64,000 bases of DNA from Neocallimastix lanati (nom. inval.). Taxonomy: Eukaryota > Neocallimastigomycota > Neocallimastigomycetes > Neocallimastigales > Neocallimastigaceae. Positions 36,031 to 47,157 of the stretch are shown here, in pieces. Numbering within the stretch: the first letter of the stretch is position 1; each line of letters begins with the position of its first letter. The notes beneath the pieces are model-generated. The model did no database searches. It had not been told where the DNA came from and was given only the letters and a program-made list of their open reading frames with translations. The stretch covers positions 812,001 to 876,000 of the forward strand of contig JACVTC010000056.1 of the NCBI GenBank assembly GCA_016946835.1. The letters are read 5' to 3'. Position numbers and translations under genes: made by a program.

Positions 36031-37037
36031 AAAATAAAAAAAAAAAATATAGTAATAAAAAAAAATTTTTACAATTTAATTAAATTAACATAAACAAATA
36101 CAATATATATATATAAAAAAAATTTAAAATATTTAATTTTATAGTAAATATAATATACATTTAAAAATATATATATATTATATATATATTATTAACATAA
36201 TAAAAAGAAGGTGCAATAAAAAATTTTGTTTCCCAATATTTTACCACATTCTCAAACTTTAATTTATAATAATAATTTCATTACATTATTATCAATTAAA
36301 ATCAATAATATATATAATTTTTGTTAGAAATAAAGTTTAATATATGAATATTATTCTTGTTATTAAACAAAATAACATATATAAATTTTATGTATAAATA
36401 TTATAAATTATTAAGATATTAACTATTATATAAATTGTAATATGGCGCATGTATGACGTACATAAAACATTTATGTAATAACACATAAAATAAAATTGTG
36501 ATATAATTAAAATTTATGTAGTAAAAATATATATATAAAAAATATTAATAATAATTATTAAAAAGTAGTTAACTATAATTATAAATAAATAAATAAAAAT
36601 ATTAATAAAATAATAAATAAAATTTGAAATTACGAAATTTGAAGAGTGAATTCTAATAATTTTTATCCCAATTAATTTATTAGTAAGAATAATATTAATT
36701 AAAGCTTTATAGATAAAATAATCAATAAAATTTGATCTATAAATTGTATAATTATATTATACTACCAAACTTTATTTAATAACATCTATCTAAATTCATT
36801 AATGAAACAAATCACATTAATATAAAAAATTCAAACTAATAAAAAAATTTAAAATTAATAAAAAAATTTAAAATTAATAAAAAAATTTAAAATTAATAAA
36901 AAAAAATTCAAAAATTCAAATTAATAAAAATATTCAAATTAATAATATCAACAATAATAAATATAATATCAATAATTAAAAAAATACTAATACTAATAAT
37001 ATATAATAATATAATTAGAATATTAATAATTCAACAG

Positions 37038-37576
37038 TAATGGCAATAATTTATTAATAGATAATTCTATTGATAGATTTGATAATTCTCGACATAACTC
37101 TTATGAAATTTATTCAAAAGACAAAGCTAAAGCCGATGATGTTAGTTCAGATGATGAAGAAGATAATTTAATAGATACCAATGTTGTCAAAAAAAAAAAA
37201 TTATTAGATATTAATAGTTCAGATTAAACTGAAACTGAAAACGTCTGTAATACCAAGGAATGTATCGAAGTTGACTAGATAGTATAGATACCTCTATTGA
37301 TCCTTGTAATATTTTTTATCAATTTACCTATAGTAACTAAATCAAAAATCATCCTATTAGCGAATAGGAACTTGACATTATTAATCCCAATAGTACAGTA
37401 CCAAATAATAAAAGATAAATTATTAATATACTTCAAAGTGATAATAAACCAAACAATAATTTATGTAAACAAGATAAAAAAAATGATAAATTTTCTTTTA
37501 ATCAATTAAAAATTTATATCAAAGTTGCACTGATGACGATACAACCAATAAAATGGAGTAAAACAAATGGTTGATT

Positions 37577-37613
<37 letters not shown>

Positions 37614-38719
37614 GCAAATTGAAGAAAGAGAAAATAATACAATTATCCTTATAAATTAGGTATATTACTTTTTAAATTTCACAGTGTTGGAAAACAAGGA
37701 GTTAATATAAATAATTTTCAATTTAATACTAAAATACAAATGAATGATGATGAAATGATCATTTTATCATTTAGAATAATCAATAATAAAAATGATAATG
37801 ATTTAAAAATGATCTAATCAAATATTTTCAAAGATTCAGAAGAAAGAAATATTAATAAAATGATTGACTCAGTTTACTAAATTTGAAAAGAAATCCAAAA
37901 AAAAAAATATAATAATATTAAAGAAGCTGATCTATATGAAATTGTTAATGTTAAAACATTAATTAAAATATCCAAATATTAATTGGAAATCCTCTTTAGA
38001 AATTTGATTCTGCCAGTATAAAATAAAATAATAAAAAAATAAAAAACAAAAAAAAACAATATGAGGAGAAAGTTATAGAATATATTATACAACCTTGGAT
38101 TAATAAAATTTCAAATGTGGAATAGTTGGATGATGAAAACAGTGAATATGCCTCCAAAAAAGTTACAATAATTTATACACTTGTGGTATAAATGATTATA
38201 AAAATTTTGAAATTCTTTTTAATATTTTTTTTTTAAGACTTTGCCATTACTGAAGATAATTATTCAAATAATGTAGCCAATGTTAATGGAATTTTAAATA
38301 ATAATTCATTGAAAATAAAGCAAACTTCTTAAGAAAATATGACTAAAGAAATGTTAGACATTACCACAGCAAACAATAAATGTAATGTACTATATGTAAT
38401 TTTATACATTTAATATTACTACTGGTATTTACAACAATCTTCCTTTAGTTCAAGAAATATGATATGAAAAGACATAATAAATTGGTGTACTCATAATGAT
38501 ACTGAAGAATATAATGAAAAAGCATCATGTTTTATTAATCAATATAACAAATTTTACTTGGAAGACAAAGGTAGACATTATATTAATGGAATTAATACTT
38601 TTGGTTAAAATTTCAATTTCATTTTAAACGATAATCTTCATTATACTATTAATCTCCTAAAATTTGACAAACATTTAGAAACTCTTCGTTATAATATTAT
38701 TCCAAAACAAATAAAATAA
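37038..38719 (+). pseudogene. Relic of an unrecognised protein in element Z
   Basis: Joining frames across small indels gives a protein-like stretch. It has an acidic segment (KADDVSSDDEEDNLID), then VGKQGVNINNFQF...NDDEMIILSFR, EADLYEIVNVKTLIKI, YIIQPWINKISNVE, NASCF-like and KFYLEDKGRHYING, ending LHYTINLLKFDKHLETLRYN. Normal amino-acid variety, with Trp and Cys, sets it apart from the surrounding noise. It is interrupted by TAA/TAG codons, nearly all at positions where CAA/CAG (Gln) would read naturally, and one TGA. I do not recognise the family; a gag or a captured cellular gene are both possible. A poly(A) run at 37581-37610 breaks the frame. Confidence 0.5.
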
Positions 38720-38784
38720 ATATGAAAATCTATCTTTATTTTTTAATATTATAAATTAAAATCAACAAAGATAGATTTTAGGAG

Positions 38785-39410
38785 GAATGTTAAAATAGAA
38801 AATTAATATATATAAAAATAGAAGTAGGAGAATTAGACAGTATTATGTATAATTAATAAAAAAAAAAAAAAAAACACCCACACATTATTTAAATACAGCT
38901 ATACGTAATACCCTTAATATAATTAATATATATATAAAAAAAAAAAATAAAAAAAATTATATATTAGTATAAATACAATAATCAACTATAAACCAATATT
39001 ATAAATTATATATTGTTATTGTTTTGTAAATTATTTTATTTAGTTTCGGGTAAATTTAAAAAGATTATAATAAATAATCTGACAAAACTAGCCAAACAAA
39101 AAATATAATTAAAAATGGTTGAATCTAATAATCATTTTTCGTTTAGCTCGCTTTAATCAAGCTTTTAAAGAACAGGTTAATGTTAATTTAGCTTTTTCTA
39201 ACCGGTTAAAATTGTTGATCCAAAGGTTGATACAGCTATTGATATACTTAATAGACTAAAAAATATATCAAACAAACCGAAGACAATGTAAAAAAGATGA
39301 TTAATTTTATGAAAACTACTATGAATATACAAAAGCAATATGCCTTTGTATCTAAAGATGCAAAATTAAAAGGAGATGAAGTTGTTAGTGATTCATATAT
39401 ATATAAATAA
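38785..39410 (+). pseudogene. Second relic frame in Z, after a polypurine tract and LTR-like start
   Basis: TTTTAGGAGGAA then TGTTAAAATAG at 38785-38806 imitates the polypurine-LTR junction at 39719-39735. From 39115 a short coding relic reads in pieces: RFNQAFKEQVNVNLAF, then IDILNRLKNISNK, then EDNVKKMINFMKTTMN and YAFVSKDAKLKGDEVV, with frameshifts between them. It is helical and coiled-coil-like. The family is not recognised; a gag N-terminus is possible because of its position behind an LTR-like segment. Confidence 0.35.
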
Positions 39411-39718
39411 AAAAAAATAATAAAAATAAAAAATTAAATAATAAAATAAGATAAAAAAGTATAATAATAAATTAAGCAAGGAAAGATTAATGGATAATAT
39501 TAATAATAAAATAAATAAACTCCAATCCAATTTGAATGTAAGGGGAAACGTTAGTATTTAAAATATATAAAAATAATTTCTTAAGTTTATAAATAAAAAT
39601 AAAATAATTCTTTTCATATACTTAATAATATGTTAGTTGTATTATTATTAAAAATATTATTTTATATAGTTATACATTTGCAATATTTCTCAACTCTAAC
39701 TTTCACCCAAAGTTAGAT

Positions 39719-39729
39719 TTGAGGAGGAA
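39719..39729 (+). promoter_or_regulatory. Element Z polypurine tract
   Basis: GAGGAGGAA directly before the TG of the 3' LTR. Confidence 0.7.
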
Positions 39730-40878
39730 TGTTAGAAACAAAAATATAAAGATTTATAGTTATATTAATTAAAGGAGTAATGTTATATGAATTAATATAT
39801 TAGTGTAAGATATGTGACCAATAGTAATAATAAGCCATATATTACGTTTACTATAAATACCATAAAAAATATAAAATTATGTAGATAGACTATTCTTTAT
39901 TCTAATATAATAATAATAAAAGATTTTCCTACTTTTAATAGAATCGGTTAATTAGGGTTTTTTACAATTTCTTCTTAAAAGTAATTGGTTTTACCTAATT
40001 GATACGATGATCGATATGGATAGAATATTGATCAAAAATCTTATCTAGGTTTTTCTGTCTAATCTTTTCCTAGATAAGAAATTTGTTAAGATTAGAAAAA
40101 CATTTTTTATTTAACCTTATTTTAACAAAAAAATATAAATAAGGCTCTTGAGTTCTCTTTAAGAAATCAAGAGTTGTTATTATAAAAATATAGTTATAAT
40201 AGTAAAGATTTTATATTTTAAATCCGCATAATTTCTTTTTATAAAAAAATTTATTTTAAAAATTCTTATATTATCAAAAATTATTTTAAAAGTTCTTATC
40301 TTATCAAAAAAAATTTTTTTATCAAAAGTTTTATCAAATTATCTTAATTGGTTTAAAATTACATCATAAAAAAATTCCTTTGAAAATTTTTTTGTATAAA
40401 TACGAGTGAATTTTTCTTCAAAAGAATTTTTAAAATTGTGTTTTCTATTAATTATTTAATAAGTAATTTAATTAAAATTTTTAATTAATAAATAAAAAAA
40501 AAATAAAATAAATAAATAAATTTTAACTTTTAAAAAATAATAAATTTTTTTATTAAAAAAAAAAAAAAAAAAAAACTATTTACTTATTATTCATTTCTTT
40601 TATACAAACCTAGTGGTGTTAATTATTTTGGGGTTCTAACCTAATTCACGTTATAGAAACAAATTATTTTTAATTATTAATAAAACATATTATAAATTTA
40701 AAATAAAACAATTTTAATTTGAACAAACTTTGCGTGTACTGCCTTACTACTTTGTTGTAATGAACTCTTATAGATAAGTAAATTTAAATTCTCAATTTAA
40801 TAATATTTTTTAATTATTAAATTGTAGTTAATATTTCTATTATTTAAATTTATTAATTTATTTAATAGAATTATTACA

Positions 40879-42049
40879 ACATCGTGGTATAGTATGGAAG
40901 GTTTTTTATAATAAAACAATATATTCAAATAACTTAAGAAAATTTTAAATACTATTCTATTATTCAAATTTAAAAATATAAATATTAAATAATTTAAACT
41001 AAATTAAAATAACTAACCTAATCTAAATAATTTAATTAATTAACTATAATTATTAGTACTAAATATTAAACACTAAAATCTTAAAACACTTAAAAACAAC
41101 ACTTAAATTATTTTTAGTTTAACTTTATTTAAAATAAACTATTTTATTTTTATTATTTAATCTATTCTAATTTTATTATTTAAACTATTTTAATTTAATT
41201 ATTTAAACTAATTTTATTTTAATTTAATTATCTAAATTTATTATTTAAACTCGAAAATATCAAAAGAATAATATAATAATAAAGTTGTAAGAAAAAGAGA
41301 GAGAGAACTAAAGTATTGTACTACTTTTTTCTTTTTATACAATTAAAATAGTTATTTTGATTGGATTAGATTTAATAATAAAAATTTAATAATAAAAATT
41401 TAATAATAAAATATAATAATAAAATATAATAAACTACTAAAATATTATTAAGTATTACAATATTAAATAAATATAATAATTAATACATTTATCGAATTTA
41501 TTATAACTAATTTTATAATTGTTTTAATGTTTTAATATTTATTATTTAATATTTAATATAATTAATATCAGTTATCTTTAATCTTTAATATTTAATTCTA
41601 ATTTTAAATATTTATTAGTTCCGTAACAATAGTTGTACCTTGGTTATCGTTACTCAATGGTGCCTACCATATATTACATACTAAATGTTACTGATTCGAA
41701 TCTTAATTTTTACCTTTTGGAATAAAATATTTATTTAGTAATTAATTCTTTCATTCATTAATATATAATAATATTTATTTAAATAATTATCATTTATCCA
41801 TTTAATTCTTAACCAATCATATATTTTAATTATAAATTTTTGAATATAAAAATCATCTATTATCATTTTATTTTGACTCTTTGAGTCGATATTAACAAAG
41901 TAACATATCTTAAAATTATTATTAAATAAAAAATAATATAAAACAATAATTATGAAAATATTGAATAATAAAATAATTTAGTGTAATAATAAATAATAAA
42001 ATCTCACATTTAGTAGTTCGTTTATTAGTGAACACATCTACAATGACCA
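40879..42049. other. AT-rich region, probable old LTR end near 41631
   Basis: Mostly low complexity. At 41617-41631 AGTTCCGTAACA is the inverse of TGTTACGGAACT at 51490, so the two may be ends of one old LTR family (label R). No gene is seen. Confidence 0.4.
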
Positions 42050-43030
42050 AGTGAGATAAAATAAATCATCAAAATCATTACATCTATAATTATATGGTTC
42101 AACTAGATTATTCGTTTTTGAGTTTGGTGTTTTAGTATTATTATTGTATTATCTTGTTTATTTGATTTTCTTTTATTATTGTAATTACTTTTGTTGTCAA
42201 TATTAATGTATATTACTGTCGTCGTCATTGTTGTTGATAACAATATTGATATTATTGTTGGTATTATTGTTGGTATTATTTTTGGTATTATTTTTGGTAT
42301 TATTATTTATATTATTACTAATATTATTATTAATATTATTATTTCTTGTATTGTAAGGTATGTGAATTATTTTATTATTACTAGGTTTGCTGTTATTTAT
42401 TTTATTTTCTTTTGATTTTGTATTATTATCCGTTTTATTATCTAAGTAAATTGATTGATTGTTTTGTGGATAATGTTTTATAAATTTTATATGACTGCTC
42501 TCCATGAATTCGTTATTGATAAAGAAGTGATATAAAAGCAAATTTCCGGATTCGTTTTCCATGAATTCAACAGTATGAGCGGTAACAATTTTGTTATATA
42601 TTAAATCAAAAATTTTATATTCATTAGTTTTATTGCAGTAACCTATAAAGACACCAGGATGGGCATTGTTGTTGAATTTCGATCGAAGTTTTTTTTTGTA
42701 ACATAAAAGTACACAAGTAATCCAAAAATACGAAATATAATATAATTAACGGATTTTTTGTAAAGTATCTCATAAGGGATTTTGTTTTCATTACCTTGAT
42801 GAGGAAGTTTATTTTGGATAAAGTTGGCTGTATCTACTGCGAATTCCAAAAATAATGGCTAAGTTTCGTTTCATTTAGTAGATCTTTTGCAGAAAAAATA
42901 AAGATACCATTAAGTCTTTCGACTTTTCCATTTTGTGATGGGTTATATGTAATTGTAAAGTTAAGGATTAATCCATTCTCTTGACAAAATGTTTGGAAAT
43001 TAGTATTACTAAATTCTTTACCATTATCTG
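42050..43030 (-). pseudogene. Copia D: integrase C-terminal and linker fragment
   Basis: Read from high to low: SDNGKEFSNTNF (second catalytic Asp) and NGKVERLNGIF (catalytic Glu) at 42834-43030. Then, after a frameshift, EFAVDTANFIQNKLPHQG at 42643-42849, then MENESGNLLLYHFF and a long Asn-rich linker to about 42200, and VEPYNY near 42090. It is most similar to the same part of copia E. Both ends are truncated: at about 43031 it is fused to a MULE transposase and at about 42050 it fades into AT-rich DNA. Confidence 0.8.
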
Positions 43031-44063
43031 ACTTATTTCTCAAGAAATGGGACTTATATGTCCCGAATATAGTATAATTAGATCCCAAATAATAAGAAAT
43101 ATAAATAAACAATTTCCTCCAAACATAAAAAGTTTTGATGATATTCTCAATGAATCAGAATATTATAAAACGAAAAGAAATGAAAATTTTATGATATTTA
43201 AAAATACTGATCTAATAATCTTTCAATCACCATTCCAAGCATATTTATTTTCGAATTATCATAATAATATATTTGCGGACGGTACATTTTATGCAGCACC
43301 GAAATTTAGTTATCAGTTATTTATAATAAGAACTTATGTTGGGGAATTTAATATGTTTTACACTACATCCATTTCTATATTAAAAAATAAAAAACAATCT
43401 ACATATGAAACATTATTTAAAGAAATAAAAAAAAATGCAAATAAATTTAGGAGTAATACATTAATTACTACAATTAATTTTCATTGTGATTTTGAACAAG
43501 GTATATCTAATGCCGCAAAAAAAGTTTTTCCAAATATAAGTATTAAATATTGTGTTTGGCATTACAAAAGATCATTAGAAAAACAAAAAAATATATTATG
43601 TTATCATGAAGTGAAGAATAATAATGATGTATATATTTATTATAAAGTTATTTCGAACTTACCGTTTATAAACCCTAACTATATATTTGATATTTATATT
43701 ATAATAAAAAGAATTTGTCAAAAAAAAAAGTATAATAATTTTCTACAATTTTTAGAATATTTTAATAAAAATTATTTACTTAAGTATAATGTTAATAATT
43801 GGAATTATTATGAAAATATAGAGCATTTAACAAACAATGCATCAGAATCTTATAATAGCTACTTAAATAATATATTTCCAAATAAACCTTTATTTTATAA
43901 ATTAATATATATATTAAAAGAAGAAGAAAACTTATCTTATAATGATTATCAAAGGAGATCTAAAGGAAACTGGAAAAAAAAAGCAAAAAATATTTAGTGC
44001 AACTGATGAAATTAAAATTTTAATTGAAAATTACAAAATTGTAACGAGAGGGACACTCAAATA
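43031..44063 (+). pseudogene. Second MULE transposase fragment
   Basis: Open for 316 codons from 43047 (MGLICPEYSIIRSQ), colinear with the transposase at 22580-24005 from ISQGMGLICPGYNSI onward. It keeps the first Asp (IFADGTFYAAP), the second Asp (FHCDFEQGIS), CVWHYKR and HLTNNASESYN. A one-base shift near 43990 leads into IFSATDEIKILIENY, ending with TAG at about 44061. The N-terminal FLYWCH part and both terminal repeats are missing; it begins inside copia D. It is less damaged than the copy in the full MULE. Confidence 0.85.
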
Positions 44064-44514
44064 GGAGAAAACAATAGGCAACACTGAATATTAATAATAA
44101 GTAAAAAAATGTTTTGTTAGAAATTGTTTTATTTAATATTCATTTTTTTTTTAAAGATAAATTTATTTATAATATTTAATTATTAATTAATCAATTAATA
44201 TTGTAATGTATCAAATTACTTATTATTAATTAATCAATTAATAAAAGCACGAATTAAAAATATTTCGTTTGTGAAAATTTACTCATATTTATACTTTTTA
44301 CGGAAAAACAGTTTGTATAATTTTCAAAAATTTTAGAATCTTAGAAAAATCGTTTAAAACTGATTTTCTCGGTTAATTTAGAAACTAATGGAAGAAAGGA
44401 TAAAATAAAATAAAAAATTCAATTTAATTATTAAGAATTTCTATGAAATTCTTAAAGAAAATACAGAAAGAATTAACTAGAACAATGAAAATAAATTATT
44501 CAAAAAGTAGGTTT

Positions 44515-44577
44515 AAGTGTGAATCGAACTCAAGTAGTTTGATTCATGGCTATAGCTCTAACCGCTATACCAAAATT
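44515..44577 (-). tRNA. tRNA-like fragment (Pol III A and B box)
   Basis: The minus strand has an A-box-like GGTATAGCGGTTAGAGC and, about 35 nt later, a B-box/T-loop GAGTTCGATTC, then a run of T. The cloverleaf is poor: the distance between boxes is about 4 nt short and I cannot fold a proper anticodon arm. It is a degenerate tRNA or a tRNA-derived repeat rather than a working gene. Its 5' side lies 17-20 bp from the insertion point of element U. Confidence 0.3.
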
Positions 44578-44608
44578 TATTTTTAAAAATTTTTGATACG
44601 GTACCACC

Positions 44609-45455
44609 TGTAAAATATTTAATAATTTGAATACGTATTTAAATGTAATGTAATGTAAATTATTGTAATTATTGTGGATAAAAATGTTTTCCAAATTTTT
44701 AATATAAATTTTAATGTATTCCAAATTATTAATTTAAATAATTTTCTCAAAAATGTATGACTAAATTATTTGGGGAATTTACATCATTATTACTCACTTT
44801 GAATCATGAAACTTTGTAAATTAAAAATAATTAGTCATGAAACTTGTAAATTAAAAATAATTAGTCATAAATTAGTTAAATTAAAATAAACAAAGAAAAA
44901 TTGCCTTTTCCGTTTGTTTACAAAAACTTGCCGTTTTGTTTATTTATTTTTAGAAATATTAGATAGTTTGAAATAGTTTTTATATTAAAATAACTCATAA
45001 AAATTCATGTAATTTATTATTAAATGTAATTACAAATATATAATAATATTTTAGTTAGTTTATTACAATTTATTCAATTTAAATTTTGATTTTCAAAAAG
45101 TATAAAAAGAGTTAATTTTCAACTATTGAACGATAGTTGGAAAATCGTATAGAATAGGAAAATTTAAATTTTATTATTAGTTTCGTAACTATTATTAGAA
45201 TAGTTACTTTCTTATAAAACAATTATATTATAGTTTGTAAAACCTTAACTGCTAGTGGGAACTCCGGAAAGGACCCTGCGTTACCCAGTTAAGTGGTTGT
45301 TGAAAATTAGTTAATAAATAAAATAAATAAATAAAAGAAATTAAAAAAGAAAATAATTAATTAAATAATAGAGGTTTAAGATATAGTGTTATTAGTGTAG
45401 TAAAGTTAGTTTAGAATAGCCACAAACCTAGACTTGATAAGTATTTTATTTTACA
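44609..45455 (+). mobile_element. Solo LTR V1
   Basis: 847 bp, TGTAAAATATTTAATAATTTG ... TATTTTATTTTACA, inserted in the 5' LTR of U. CCACC lies on both sides (44604-44608, 45456-45460). It contains the structured CTTAACTG...CAGTTAAG block at 45244-45293. Confidence 0.9.
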
Positions 45456-45460
45456 CCACC

Positions 45461-46438
45461 TGTAAAATATTTAATAATTTGAATACGTATTTAAATGTAA
45501 TGTAATGTAAATTATTGTGGATAAAAATGTTTTCCAAATTTTTAATATAAATTTAAATGTATTCCAAATTATTAATTTAAATAATTTTCTCAAAAATGTA
45601 TGACTAAATTATTTGGGGAATTTACATCATTATTACTCACTTTGAATCATGAAACTTTGTAAATTAAAAATAATTAGTCATGAAACTTGTAAATTAAAAA
45701 TAATTAGTCATGAAACTTGTAAATTAAAAATAATTAGTCATAAATTAGTTAAATTAAAATAATCAAAGAAAAATTGCCTTTTCCGTTTGTTTACAAAAAC
45801 TTGCCGTTTTGTTTATTTATTTTAGAAATATTAGATAGTTTTAAATAGTTTTTATATTAAAATAATTCATAAAATTTCATGTAATTTATTATTAAATGTA
45901 ATTACAAATATATAATAATATTTTAGTTAGTTTATTACAATCTATTCAATTTAAATTTTGATTTTCAAAAAGTATAAAAAGAGTTAATTTTCAACTATTG
46001 AACGATAGTTTTAAAATAGTATAGTTTTAAAATAGTATAGTTTTAAAATAGTATAGTTTTAAAATAGTATAGTTTAGTATAGTTTAGAATAGTATAAATT
46101 TTATATTTTAATAATTAGTATTATAACTATTATTAGAATAGTTATTTTTTAAAACAAATTTTATTTTAAATTTTATTTTTAAAATCTTAACTGCTAGTAG
46201 GCTTTCCGGTAAAGGACCCTACGGTACCCAGTTAAGTGATTGTTGATTTGAGAATAGTTAAATTCAATAAATAAGAAATATTAATAAAAGGATTTTCTTT
46301 ATAAAACAAAAAAATTAAATTAGTTTTTTTTAGTTTTAGTGTTTTAGTTAATAATTAATTATAGTGTTGATATAATAAAATAGTGTAAAATAAGTAATAG
46401 TCTATCCTCGCCGACCTAAACTATTAGTTTATTTTACA
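45461..46438 (+). mobile_element. Solo LTR V2
   Basis: 978 bp, same family and orientation as V1 but 130 bp longer, with extra copies of AAATTAAAAATAATTAGTCATG and ATAGTTTTAAAAT repeats and a different last 60 bp (CCTCGCCGACC). CCACC flanks it at 45456-45460 and 46439-46443. Family V hairpin at 46186-46236. Confidence 0.9.
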
Positions 46439-46940
46439 CCACCATAAATACCATAATTTAGTGAAACTTAGGTTAGGAACTATTTGATAAAATCTTATTG
46501 GTTAATAATAATTTAGTAATATTATATATAGTTAGTAAATAATAATAGTTTAAGAAATGGTTCTTTTATTAATATTAATTTAGTTTATTAATAATTTAAC
46601 CTATAGACATGTTTATTAGTATAGTTTAGTGTAGTTTTATATTTAGTTTACATTAATAATATGAGAGATTTTAGTAATTAATTATATTTTATTGAATGAT
46701 TTAATTATATTTTAACTAATTAACAACTATTTATATTGATGATGTATTTTTATTGATGAATGATAATAAATAAATAAAATAAATAAACTAAATATTAAAG
46801 TGTGAATATTATCATTGTGTGTATTATTCTATATAATATTAGAATATATTATTTTGTCAATTATTCCCTACTGTTATCGTCCAAATAAAATAAAATAAAT
46901 ATTGATATTGATGTTTAATAAAAATATCGTATCATAATTT

Positions 46941-46958
46941 TGGTGGAGAATCCGGGCG
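46941..46958 (+). promoter_or_regulatory. Element U primer-binding site
   Basis: TGGTGGAGAATCCGGGCG begins 6 nt after the LTR. TGG fits the CCA end of a tRNA with acceptor strand ...TCTCCA. The first nine bases are the same as in the G2 site at 52268. Confidence 0.7.
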
Positions 46959-47157
46959 TGACAGTAACAAGATAATATGAAAATAATATTTATAGAATAA
47001 TAATAATACATAATAATAAATAATAAAATAAGTTTAATATATATATAAAAAAAGGTAATAATAATAATAATAATAAAAATAAAAATATTGTATAATTAAT
47101 AATAGTAAACAAACAAACAAAAAAAAAAAAAGTATATAATATAAATAAAAAATAAAA

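Larger units (their letters stand above)
35314..39940 (+). mobile_element. Element Z, copia-type LTR element with unknown relic genes
   Basis: 4.6 kb with perfect TSD GAATC (35309-35313, 39941-39945). LTRs 35314-35525 (212 bp) and 39730-39940 (211 bp) differ at few positions. A half tRNA-Lys primer site follows the 5' LTR and a polypurine tract (GAGGAGGAA) precedes the 3' LTR. The interior has no recognisable gag, protease, RT or integrase. It holds relics of one or two proteins I do not recognise, and a second polypurine-tract-plus-TGTTA junction near 38785, suggesting a nested or recombined structure. Confidence 0.9.
34953..40878 (+). mobile_element. LTR Y3, interrupted by element Z
   Basis: Starts TGTAAGAAATAATAATTATT and ends GAATTATTACA. 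Element Z splits it within GATTAGGAATC...GAATCGGTTAATTAGGG, which is continuous in other Y copies. The hairpin CTCTTGAGTTCT/AAGAAATCAAGAG lies at 40145-40173, after a TATAAATAAGG tract. Confidence 0.85.

Noticed and set aside
37297-37509. 70-codon open frame in element Z
   Set aside because: It is out of frame with the relic protein that reads through the same DNA; composition is Ile/Leu-rich as expected for a shifted frame.
37201-38719. Possible ciliate-like code (TAA/TAG = Gln) because stops in the Z relic fall on Gln-like positions
   Set aside because: G2 pol (over 1,500 codons), U gag and copia C and E frames are open with the standard code and use CAA/CAG for Gln. G2 gag also ends in TAA directly after a frameshift site. 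C-to-T decay explains the Z relic better.
41620-41720. Possible tRNA gene around CTGATTCGAATC
   Set aside because: A T-loop-like word is present, but no D arm, anticodon arm or acceptor pairing can be built around it.
42191-42415. 74-codon plus-strand frame made of Ile and Val
   Set aside because: It is the antisense of the Asn-rich linker of copia D.
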